Assembly (NCBI GenBank): GCA_001986395.2
Contig: MQVO02000095.1
Span: 1 to 37,544, forward strand
Direction: 5' to 3'
Source: Irpex lacteus
Taxonomy: Eukaryota; Basidiomycota; Agaricomycetes; Polyporales; Irpicaceae
Length of the DNA stretch: 37,544 nt
A program made the position numbers and the translations under genes. The notes beneath the pieces were generated by a model. It ran no database searches. It worked only from the letters and a program-made list of their open reading frames with translations, and was not told where the DNA came from. Within the stretch, counting starts at the first letter, position 1. Each line of letters starts with the position of its first letter. Of the stretch, positions 28,805-37,544 are shown piece after piece.

Positions 28805-28861
28805 TCGGGGTTACTTAATTCCGGTATACAGGATAGATGTCGTTGGTTCAAACCCAAACCC

Positions 28862-29390
28862 GCACCTAACCGGAAACCTAAGCCTAACCCTAACTACCTA
28901 ACCTAAGCAATATTAACTTAGACACCTAACCCTAACTTAGGGCTAATAACCCTAATCTAGGGTTACGTCACTCTGACTTTTCTTTAAGTGGCGCGCGTCT
29001 ATGTCACGTTACATAGACGCGGGTGGTTTGGATGGTCTGGACTGGTCACGTGACCAGTGCGTCATCGATGATGTCATCTATGACGCGCACTACTTCTCCC
29101 GAAGGCCCAGACTTGATCTAGAAGTTTGTCTATAGATATCGTCCAATAGTATTGCGTGATGGCCGGAGTTGCCGCCTTGGCGGCTTCTAATCTATTATTA
29201 GCTGTGTTGGTAAGCACAGTAATCGTGGTTTGTCATGCTTTGTCATGCTCCACGTCCGGGTATATATACCAGGCACTAGCAGCGCTGATGAGTCAATCGA
29301 CGAAAGCGCACTTGTCTACGATAGCCAAGTGTCTTCGCTGCCGCCTCTGACTCTGCTCGCTCACACCTCGCTTCGCTCGGTGTTCGCTCC
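28862..29390 (+). repeat. Pseudo-LTR, copy 3 (3' terminal)
   Basis: The third copy matches the first two up to TGTTCGCTCC and then ends at 29390, where copies 1 and 2 continue CCCCTAACTTTT. It defines the RNA 3' end of the element, seven bases after a small ACACC/GGTGT hairpin. Confidence 0.88.
29271..29346 (+). ncRNA. Hammerhead ribozyme, type I, copy 3
   Basis: Same as copy 1. CTGATGA begins at 29285, and predicted cleavage is after 29335. Only 55 nt of element follow the cleavage site before the telomeric junction. Confidence 0.88.
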
Positions 29391-29412
29391 AACCTAACCT
29401 AACCTAACCTAA
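29391..29412. repeat. Interstitial telomeric repeat
   Basis: Just over four CCTAA units (22 bases) directly follow the truncated pseudo-LTR, in the same orientation as the terminal tract at 1-86. This is the expected scar of element attachment to an exposed chromosome end. Confidence 0.85.
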
Positions 29413-29699
29413 AACACTGTTCAAAAATGATCATCTCCGCTACGAACAAAGGTATACAATCGGCTGAATAGCAATCGGGAGTGCTCTAGTGCGACCAATC
29501 TCGGTCGGTCGGCGTGGCGTTCCCTTTATGCTTACTGACAGGGTTCACTTTTCGACGGTTTTTTGCTCGGTTTTCGTGTGGAAAAAAGACTACATGTTCT
29601 CTCGAATTACAATGTTCTGTGATCTTTCCGAACATCTAATTATAAGGTGCTTTATCTGAAACACATTAGGTGTGTATCTTGATCCCTTTTTCACGCATT
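29413..29699. other. Unique spacer, no gene seen
   Basis: AT-richer unique sequence just inside the fossil telomere. No coding frame, dyad repeat or structured RNA was recognised. Confidence 0.45.
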
Positions 29700-29798
29700 T
29701 TGGGTACGCTCTGATCTGCTTTTTCCCGAAGTGAGTGTCTTGTTGTTAGAATAACACAACAAAAAAACGGACGGGGCCTGGAACATGATCCCATCAGC

Positions 29799-29825
29799 TG
29801 GACCTCCTTTGGTGAAGGAGGTCCA
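29799..29825. repeat. Perfect 11-bp-stem hairpin
   Basis: TGGACCTCCTT and AAGGAGGTCCA flank a TGGTG loop. The hairpin lies at the same place in its repeat copy as the unrelated longer hairpin at 30626-30683. Confidence 0.85.
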
Positions 29826-29861
29826 CCGGACGAGGCATATGCCAGCACCGCCCATAATTGC

Positions 29862-29920
29862 CTCAACCGGGAGTCGAACCAGCGACCCTGTGTCGTGATC
29901 ATACCCCTGTGCCAAATGGC
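29862..29920 (-). other. tRNA-like module with Pol III boxes A and B (SINE-like), copy 1
   Basis: On the minus strand box A TGGCACAGGGG (29914-29904; consensus TGGCNNAGTGG, one mismatch) is followed by box B GGTTCGACTCC (29880-29870), an exact match to GGTTCGANTCC. The 5' half resembles a proline-type tRNA (GGTATGAT after box A), but no proper anticodon arm or acceptor stem forms. It is probably a tRNA-derived SINE head rather than a tRNA gene. Confidence 0.55.
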
Positions 29921-30414
29921 CGACATTGAGCACCTTTCGTCAATGTCTTTGTATTCAGACTCTGCGTACTTCGGTAATATATACTCCATTCGATATCGGT
30001 AGAAGTCAACGATGCAAGATGATGACTGCTTCTGGCATAAAGGGATAGCATGCTGAGATGGCAAACTGCCACATCCCACGCTTCTACACAATAAGGATAG
30101 CTCGCGTACTACATTCCGATAACATTCTGCACACGTATCGGGGTTTCAATAGGCGTTGTCTGACTTTGCGTTGGTGATTTACACTCACATTCCCAACAAT
30201 TGTCCTGAACGTTACAGGAACCTCAGTCAATACGTGTGTTTGGGTGCTAACTGACACTCCAAGGCCACCTGAACACAAACCCAACTGAATCCTATGTACT
30301 TCTTTATATAGCAATGGAACTAAGTTTTTCCTGACGTGCGCCGATAATACCTCAGCATCTTATCGGCGCACCCCTCGACTTATTACTGTGAGGTGCTCAT
30401 CCCTTCGATATATA

Positions 30415-30548
30415 CTCCATTCGATATCGGCAGAATTTAATGATGCAAAACGATGGCTGCTTCTGGCATAAAGAGCCAACATGCTGGGATGGCCAACTGC
30501 CACGACTTCCGCTTCTACGCAACAACGATAGCTCATGGACTACATTGT
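30415..30548. repeat. Partial third copy of the intergenic repeat
   Basis: The segment from 'tatatactccattcgatatcgg' to 'ggtaacattct' matches 29980-30125 and 30830-30985 with scattered differences. It lies immediately upstream of the second hairpin/tRNA-like copy, so this block alternates with the tRNA-like block. Confidence 0.75.
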
Positions 30549-30625
30549 GGTAACATTCTACCAATTTCTCCTGTCTTTTCGTCGGCATAAAACAAAAGAC
30601 AGAATGGGGTCTGAAACATGATCCT

Positions 30626-30683
30626 ATTTGGATGGCTAGTACGTGGTGCATGTGGTGCAGCACCGCGTACGAGCCATCCAAAT
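30626..30683. repeat. Long hairpin, ~25-bp stem
   Basis: ATTTGGATGGCT, GTACG and GGTGC on the left pair with GCACC, CGTAC and AGCCATCCAAAT on the right, with single mismatches between the blocks and a short loop. It replaces, within conserved flanks, the unrelated hairpin of copy 1. Confidence 0.85.
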
Positions 30684-30715
30684 AAGGCATGCGATGCCAG
30701 CACCGTTCATAGCTG

Positions 30716-30775
30716 CCCCAATCGGGGGTTGAACCAGCGACCTCATGTCGTGATCATACCCCTGTGCCAAATGGC
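30716..30775 (-). other. tRNA-like module with Pol III boxes A and B (SINE-like), copy 2
   Basis: Box A TGGCACAGGGG (30769-30759) is identical to copy 1. Box B is GGTTCAACCCC (30735-30725), close to consensus. The inter-box sequence differs from copy 1 at a few sites around the would-be anticodon loop. Confidence 0.55.
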
Positions 30776-31161
30776 CGACATTGAGCACCTTTCGTCAATG
30801 TCTTTGTATTCAGACTCTGCGTACTTCGGTAATATATACTCCATTCGATATCGGTAGAATTCAACGATGCAAGATGATGACTGCTTCTGGCATAAAGGGA
30901 TAGCATGCTGAGATGGCAAACTGCCACATCCCACGCTTCTACACAATAAGGATAGCTCGCGTACTACATTCCGATAACATTCTACACACATATCGGGGTT
31001 TCAATAGGTGTTTTCTGATTTTGCGTTGTTGATTGACACTCACATTCCCAACAACTGTGTAGAACGTTATAGGAACCTCGGTCGACACGTGTGTTTGGGC
31101 GCTAATTACAAGCCCAAGGCCACCTGAACCCCAAGCCCAACTGAATCCTATGTACTCTTTT

Positions 31162-34100
31162 CTATAGCATTAGCTCATCGCGGGCGGACGGTTCAGCACT
31201 TGCGAGTTGAACATGGGAGAGAGTGTACGCGACCCTCATCAAGTTGGCCGTGATTGATCGAGCAAAGAATGGGGCGAAGACGGTGGAAGTGTATTTGGAT
31301 CGCGCGAGGACGAGAGAGCATTGAGAAAACTCTTTGAGCGTGAGTGGAGGGTAAAGGTCAGCGCCAGGCAGGACACCATCATACTGAGTAGTGCTGTTCA
31401 TAGCAAGACTGAGGTGACTGAGTGAGTCGTTCGACGTTGCGAAGGGGTGGGGAAGCTCTGTCCACGCCTTGAGAGCCGCGAGACGTGCCTTCGTGCTCAC
31501 AGTCTGCTGATTGTTATTCCTCCTCACGACATCGTGAATCTTGCGCTTGACCGACTCTTCGACAAAGTCGACCACTTCGTACGCGTACTGTTGGAGGACA
31601 GTGTCGAACATCGCGATGAGCGGGAAGGTGTTCGTATTGACTTTGTAAGACGGGTATCCGGGATAAGCCGCGTAGTTCTTGTATACGTTGAACATCTGAA
31701 ACAATGCACGATATGTCTGCGGGCCATGTTAGTAGTTGCCAGGGAAAACATGAAACGACCGACAGCCTGCACCGAACGCTATCGGCTTCTGGGCACGATT
31801 CGACATACGGTCATGCACGTCGAATACGGCCCGCAGCCGATATGCTCGCAAACGTGCTGTCGGGGTATATGCAAATCGTGGAAGAGCTTACTTCTGCAAA
31901 GGGTTTGCCGTAGTGGAATAGGAAGGCGGCGTGCGACGAAGTCATGGGGACCATTGTACCTGGATAGCTCGGCCACCGATCAACGTCGATGCGGAATGAC
32001 AGTGGTCCAGTTGTTTGGTTGAACTTGATATTCGGGCCAAGAAACGGAAGTGTGCCCCTCCGAGCGGGGGCTGACAGAAGGAATGGATCCATGAGAGTTG
32101 TGTTCATTACGCGTGCATTTCCTGTCTGGCCAAAATTGGCGACGCGTTCGAACATTGCGGTAGCTTCGACAAGAAAGAAATGCTGCATGTGCAACAGAGT
32201 GTAATCGAGTCGGCCTTCAATTTCGGTGCGGGCCATCATCTGTTGATGCAGAAGGGCTGATTGTTCGTACAACACCTCCAGCGCACTTGCCAAAGGATAG
32301 GACGTCCACAAATATAGCGATGGAAACGCCTACGCTCGGCAAATTGTCAGCAACACAAAGAATCGGAAAAGACATAGGGCAATGTACCTCAGGTCTGAAG
32401 ATTACGAGATGCTGTTTGAGCACCTGCGATATCTGTGGTTGAAGCCACGCCGCACAAAGAGGGGCCAGGATATTCGTAAAGATGCCACTATTATGATTTT
32501 GTATCGAATGAGCGTGAGAACCAAGACTGAAACGATCATGGAGATGAAACTAACCTTGAGTTACGATACTCGTCGCTAATGGCCGCTATGTCGATGTGGT
32601 ACACGTTCTCGAGACGCAAAGACTTGTTAAGATTTGGGGTATTGAGCTTGTATTCAAGACGACTGAACGGACGCTTCCGTATCTGGAGTGTTTCGCTGAC
32701 TTTGTCACCCTTTGCCTTCTCACCGCTGTTGGAAGCGAACATCCTGCCTGCAAACTGAGTTTGCTGTGCGAGCTGGACATCGTGTGTGTGCACGCGCCAA
32801 CGGATTCGATGGAGGATGGAGTTATACCCCTGGCAGCTACCACCGATTACTGGACCAAGATCGGGATCGTCTATTAGTTCATCGTCGCCGACCTCGCTGT
32901 TAATCTTCCGAATGGCCGCCCGGAAGAAGGTGGGATGTTCACTGGATTGATAGTGCCCGACGTGTCCTAGGAAAGCCTGAGGATACAGGTCCAGTCCTGC
33001 AGTCGTGTAGAACTGACTCGGTGCTTCGGCTGCTGCTGGATTGACTGGTTCCGCGCTATTGATTGACGGATCAAACAGTGCAGGGAGGGTGGACAGGTTG
33101 AAGAGCATGCCACAGTACTCGTCGCCGTCTACTGGCTGGCCTGTGCGACGGATAACCCTGACGCCACGAGTTGTATACACGAGATTCTCTGTAGGTGGGT
33201 CATTGTCATTGAGGACGGGATAAGTATCGAGGTCGACAGGCTCGCGGCGTTCAGGATCCCAGCTCGTCCAAAACTCCTGTCCTCGATGCCGTCGCCGAAT
33301 CTCGTCAGGAGTACGATTCATAAAACCACGATGCTCCTGAGCGCTATGAGAGAATGAGCAATCTAGTAAGAATCGAAATAGAATGCGGAGCACACGTACT
33401 TGAGCTCTGTTGCCAGCGCAACGGAAACAAATCGTATCTTGGTCATGTCACGATCCCCACACCATGCTGTGGGGTTGTCTGCGCCGGGTCGGAGATGGGA
33501 AAAGGACCAATCCTGACCATATGATACAGTGAAGAAGATGGGATGTCTTGTCCCTATAGACTCCTGGTAGGACGCGGGAGAATGTTCAAACCACTCGTGC
33601 CAAGTCCTTTGGATGGCAGTATGCCAAGCACGGGCCTGGTCGTAGTTGAGCTCTAGTGTGACACCATTGCGATGATTCTCCCTATGTGACGCGATCGCTG
33701 AATTAGTACATGTGCAAAGAACGAGTTGGATGACGAACGGCCGACAGAAATCTGTCCAAGCCGTCGGCGAAATGAAAGGATTGGATTGGAATGGAATGCT
33801 CGATTCGCCGATACGCGGGGTCTCGCGACATCGGTGAAATGCACGGGTGAGTGGTAATGAGAGCGTACATTATGTTTGTGTTGTTTTTGACTCCCTGGAT
33901 CGTACTGATGTCTAATGGGTAACGGTCGCCAGAGATGTGTATATCTGCCACGCCGGCGACAGAGAGGGAGTACGCGAAGAACATGAAGATCATGAAAATG
34001 ACGTCATTGTCGGCGGTGGCATCCTTCGGACGTCCGCGAACTGGCTGGGTATGCAGCGGAGCGGCGCCTGGAATTTCGTGGGCGAGGCCACACCATAGAG

Positions 34101-34779
34101 CGTCGCACGGATACTTGCCAATCCACATTAGAGAACGCGTTGTTTCGAATCCAAAGTACCCATTTTTGGCCGTGAATGGACGAGAGGGATTGTGAAGGCA
34201 GAGTTGCAGGTTGAAGCTTTGGCTGGGACGCTCAACAGGGAGTACCGCGTCGAGACCGATGTCGCTGGGGACAATCATTAGGGCGTCGACATGTGACTTG
34301 ATCGACGAGAAAGCAAGTGACGGATCGTTATAGCGGTGTGTGTATCGTTGATCGATAGTTACTTGCTGAGGTTTCTCCAAGAGGCGGATAGCAGAGGAGC
34401 GAGGGATACGTGCCGGAGTGCCCGTTTCATATGTCTGCTGCAGAGTAGACAGGGTGACACGTGTGGGGTTCATAGTGCGCATCGTTTCCTGGGCGAAGTC
34501 ACGGTCCATTAGGGCCTGAGTAATACCGAGACTGACGAGCCGTTGACTCAAAGGCGCGTCGCTTCGAAGTGGTGCAACAACCTCTGCCAAATCGATAAGC
34601 TCGTCATCTTCATCGAGAGGTACATTTCCGCCGTTGTCATCAATTTCCTCGACATTAGGTTGACGCACACGTCCACTACAGAGTCAAATAAAATCCTTGT
34701 CAGCTCTGCTGCGAATGCCACGAAGTTTTCATGGTCACACGTACCTCACGACTGCGCCACGATTCAAATTTCTTTCCAT
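31162..34779 (-). CDS. Unrecognised large multi-exon protein, about 1042 residues
   Basis: Seven exons give one frame: 34779-34745, 34675-33746, 33681-33400, 33343-32555, 32487-32388, 32329-31892 and 31716-31162 (3129 nt). Most junctions have GTACGT, GTTAGT or GTAAGC donors. The exon 2 donor (GTCGGC, 33745) is weak and uncertain, and a further intron near 33870 is possible. Segments include MERNLNRGAVVSGRVRQPN, an acidic LDEDDELIDLAEVV, GLDLYPQAFLGHVGHYQSSE, WPSYPGTMVPMTSSHAAFLF and YKNYAAYPGYPSYKVNTNTF. No known catalytic motif or signal peptide is seen, and one hydrophobic stretch (FMIFMFFAYSLSVAGVAD) could be a membrane helix or a buried strand. It does not look related to the 1734/8068 family. 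The start could lie further upstream. The stop codon and last codons fall inside a duplicated repeat, so the natural C-terminus may be altered. Confidence 0.6.
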
Positions 34780-35359
34780 GTCCAGTTGAGGGAGGGTGCG
34801 GTAAACGAGACGAAAAGTCAGTCAGCCAGCAAACAACATGAGACCATCACCTTATGTCCTTGAGGTGGCGGTTGAATATGGTTGCGCATTTGAATTATCA
34901 TCGCAAAATGGGCCGATTACGGAGGATGAAACACGTCGCAAAGTAACGGTTGCCATGAAATACTCATGGGCTACAGCGTAGACTTCCACGTTTGTTTGAA
35001 AATACTGCTCGGCCCTGGATGTAACGAGATCCACGGCGTTCGGTAAACGGAACCGCACCATGGACTGTAGGAAAACCACGAGATGTTACGCAGTGGAACG
35101 GATGAAATACATTGTGAATTACACAAAACGATACTAAAATTTATACAGCGAGCGCAAGAACGATATCGAAGAAGGGACAGGGAGGGAGAGCAATGTATTG
35201 GGAGGATGACCGGAGATGGAGACTTCAACGCGGAGAGGGGAGCGAGGGATCGAGAACGAGAGCGAGAGCGTGAGAAGCAGCGAATGCGGTGCGACAGAGG
35301 AGGATTCGAGAGGCGTTTAAGATTTGGATAGGCGTATAGAAAGGAGACCGGTAGTTCGC
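34780..35359. other. Intergenic region, possible small exon not assigned
   Basis: A minus-strand frame at 34852-35079 (MVRFRLPNAVDLVTSRAEQY...) looks partly protein-like and could be an upstream exon of the gene at 34779 or a small separate gene. No clear splice connection was found. The rest is purine-rich (GAGAGCGAGAGCG near 35255) without a gene. Confidence 0.35.
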
Positions 35360-37495
35360 CTAAAACTGCTCCTCATCCAGCGGTTTGGAGTCGCTCATCC
35401 TCAGATCGTTCCTGTAAGACATCGAGTCAGAAGATCCAAAAGGCGAGGAAAGCATCGCATCGTCGTCCGGCTCATCCCTGCGACGAGAGTATTTACCTGA
35501 CTTTCCCTTGGTCTTATTGACGGAGCCTCCTGAAATATCATTGCAGCACACAGTTAGTATTGGTGTAATGTATTATCATCAAATACTACATACGCTTCTT
35601 CCTCGTAGCCGTGGCGGTAGTGAGAGGCATCGGGGACGACGAGGAGTGTTGAGCGGGTGACTTCGAGGATTTCGATTGCAGACGCGTTATCCGGGGTGAA
35701 ACTGATTGGACAGATCGGTTCGTTTGTGTTTATTTCGTTACGAGCACGCTATCAGACAAAGTATGATCACGTTGGTGCGCTCGATGACGTAACAGGGTTA
35801 GGCCGGTTCACTCACTGGATTGCCGCGTGATGGTTGAATCGAACATATGCAAGGTGCAAGATTAGCATGATTGGTCTCGTTGCCGTAGCACGAAAACGCC
35901 GATATAAAATGACGCATGTTGTCGGGAAATGGTACGAAGGTGCCGGGTACCACCATTGAAGATGCCGGGTACCACCATTTCGGTGACAGCGAATTCAGCC
36001 AATTCGCCGATGACTTATGCGTCAAGCTGGCGGCGAAACGAACGCTTGGAAGAAAAGATATGAAGTGATCTCGCACCTTCTGTCCTTTGCTTCTTCACCT
36101 TGACATCTTTCGACAAGGTCGATGGACTCGACAGAGCGCTCGAACTCGACTCACCGGACGACGATGAATTACCCTCGTCTTCATCCGCTGCATCTCGGAT
36201 GGAGGAATCTGGCGACGTGGTCCCTAGTCCCGCAGGATCTGATGGAGTTGGCGAGGCGAAAAGGCGGGGTGACTCGTGATCAGTGGTTGGATTAGGCTGC
36301 ACCATATCCACGTCCTCATCGTTATCGAGCACACCACCGGACGAGCGGCGAGCCCGCGTCAGCCCTCGATTCGGCCGCGACTTGTGAGCTACCTCCTGCG
36401 CCGGACGACATGTGTTCACGCTGCATCGACGCTTCAACCGCGGCAACGTCACGGCTTCGTCGAATTGCTTCAGCCATCTCCTCGGAGTCAATCTCGTCCA
36501 TGGCGACATCAACATCAGCGGAAACGAAGGAATCTGGGAAGGGATCCCCGTGGATGGCGAGCGACGTGATATTGAGGGCTGAGGCAAGACTGTCAGAATG
36601 GGTGTGAGATGTGGTACCCTGATCGACACTGTCATCTTGCATGCTCTCGGAGTCGAGGGATGGATGAGTTGAAGCGAGTGGGGACAGCGGCGGAACATCA
36701 TTGCGGACTCGTGAGGTTGACGACGAAATTGAGGCCTGTGTCACTGTATCACCGCGATGACGTTTCAAGGCCTTCTCCTCGGCCTCGTCACGACCATCGT
36801 CACCTCGCTGAGGAGAGTGGGACGATCGGTCGCTTGCAACTGACTCAGCGTGGCTTCTCTTTCGCCTGATGAGGTGCACATCCGCTGCGGGTTCGCCTTC
36901 TCCTTGACGTTCAATCGCACTCGCGGCATTTGCCTTCTTCTTGGGCTTAGGTCGGGGTTTAGGCCCTTTCGATGCCGCTTGGCCCGTCATGTCGTTGCTC
37001 TCATCGTCCACACCTTCTGCTGCGGCCTTCTTGCCCTTCTTGTTGGGTTTAGGAGGCACAATGGTGTCCCTTCGAATGGGCGCTGGAGGAGCTGCAGATG
37101 ATGGTGGCTGTGTACCTGCTGTAAGGATGAGACACTCAGAATCAACGAACGGATTTATATGACACGCTCTCTTACCCTGCTCCGTGGTCGCCGTGGGGAT
37201 GGATGGCTCCGTCGTTTCAGTCTTGATTCGCCCAGCGACCCGCGCTTGTCGATACTGTTCACCCATGAACGCGAACGGGAGTGCGCCCAGTGACGGGACA
37301 CGGGTCCTGAACACGACGAGGGAGTAATCGCTCATCAAAGGCGACAGACTTCAGCTGGAAAACGTCCGAGCGCAGATGTGGGTATTTCGCCAAGATGGCG
37401 TCGTGATCGGCTTTCTTCTCCTTCTGTGGGGCCAACGCCTTGACTACCTGCTTTTGAAACATGAAGACCGTCTGCTCGATGACGTTGCTTGCAGC
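35360..37495 (-). CDS. Low-complexity nuclear-like protein, probably partial (may run off the right edge)
   Basis: Several junctions are clear: exons end or begin at 37176/37118 (57-nt intron), 36077/35701 (375-nt intron) and 35594/35529, with the stop at 35360. The first visible exon begins at 37495 after ATGTTAG, so earlier exons may lie beyond the window; a Met at 37462 is an alternative start. Around 37330 and 36390 the frame changes without a convincing intron, so frameshifts or unrecognised introns remain. The product is basic and Pro/Lys-rich (PKPNKKGKKAAAEG, KPRPKPKKKANAA, RRKRSHAESVASDRSS), then acidic. It has a UIM-like EEMAEAIRRSRDV, and an Arg/Ser/Lys-rich C-terminus ends in DSKPLDEEQF. 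Multiple NLS-like clusters suggest a nuclear location. The family is not recognised. Confidence 0.5.
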
Positions 37496-37544
37496 CTAAC
37501 ATTCACCAAATCACCAAATCAGTTATTGCCAAGCATCTGGAAGA

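Larger units (their letters stand above)
20132..29390 (+). mobile_element. Tandem endonuclease-less Penelope-like retroelement (Coprina-like), 2 full units plus 3' pseudo-LTR
   Basis: The 4365-bp unit starts at GCACCTAACCGG and occurs at 20132-24496, 24497-28861 and, truncated, 28862-29390. Each unit has a pseudo-LTR with telomere-like repeats, hairpins, a TATA element and a hammerhead ribozyme, followed by a reverse transcriptase frame. The RT is Penelope-like (GIPKIHK, GLAMGIACSPDLANLY, YLDD). No GIY-YIG endonuclease follows it, which is the hallmark of the telomere-attaching PLEs (Athena, Coprina). The third copy ends abruptly at 29390 against CCTAA repeats. That is where the RNA 3' end would have joined an exposed telomeric G-strand. 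The two units encode identical proteins, so the array is very young, recently amplified, or an assembly duplication. Confidence 0.93.
29700..30315. repeat. Duplicated intergenic repeat, copy 1
   Basis: From about 29765 on, the segment matches 30600-31165. It contains a 'ggggcctggaacatgatcc' lead, a hairpin, a tRNA-like module and 'ttcgatatcggtagaa'. It ends in 'ccaactgaatcctatgtact'. A further partial copy of the middle lies at 30415-30548. Similarity is high but not perfect, so the duplication is not recent. Confidence 0.8.
30600..31168. repeat. Duplicated intergenic repeat, copy 2
   Basis: Matches 29765-30318 at an offset of about 845-855 bases. Its right edge contains the stop codon and last codons of the minus-strand gene at 31162. 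Confidence 0.8.

Noticed and set aside
29862..29920. Genuine tRNA-Pro gene
   Set aside because: The A and B boxes fit, but the anticodon loop is too short and no acceptor stem pairs, so it is listed as tRNA-like only.

Overview
The window is the left end of a fungal chromosome, most likely from an agaricomycete-like basidiomycete. It opens with 86 bases of telomeric repeat (CTAAC on this strand, TTAGG on the other). Gene structure points to a fungus: introns are mostly 46-76 nt, with GTRNGT donors and CTAAY-like branch sites, and TATA boxes lie close to start codons. The mobile element resembles the endonuclease-less Penelope-like 'Coprina' elements known from basidiomycete telomeres. The species cannot be named from the sequence.

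Layout. (1) 1-1175: telomere, then subtelomeric DNA built on a 13-15 bp dyad (GCCGGCTTAGCCGGC), including a 119-bp satellite. (2) 1734-8068: two convergent paralogues of an unrecognised family with matching intron positions. The telomere-proximal copy is frameshifted; the other encodes an intact 853-residue protein. (3) 9273-14827: a 12-exon SNF2-type helicase on the minus strand; one 762-nt intron is filled with the dyad repeats. (4) 15942-18929: three small unknown genes. One of them (17469-18009) has its start codon split by an intron. (5) 19174-20131: a long hairpin and the last dyad repeats. (6) 20132-29390: a tandem array of an endonuclease-less Penelope-like retroelement, two full 4365-bp units plus a 529-bp third pseudo-LTR. 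Each pseudo-LTR holds a complete type I hammerhead ribozyme. The 3' end of the array abuts four telomeric pentamers (29391-29412), a fossil chromosome end. (7) 29413-31165: duplicated repeats with Pol III box A/B tRNA-like modules and long hairpins whose sequence, but not structure, differs between copies. (8) 31162-37544: two unrecognised multi-exon genes on the minus strand; the second may run off the right edge.

How it fits together. Element orientation (5' toward the telomere, 3' against CCTAA repeats) is what is expected if the element RNA was reverse transcribed from an exposed telomeric G-strand 3' end. By eye, all dyad repeats lie on the telomere side of the array and none on the other side. 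This suggests that the array marks a former chromosome end onto which about 20 kb of subtelomere was later added. Within the element, two apparent introns and one in-frame UGA suggest that splicing could switch between a short ORF1 protein and a full reverse transcriptase fusion. No CRISPR, rRNA, prokaryotic features or canonical intact tRNA gene were seen.
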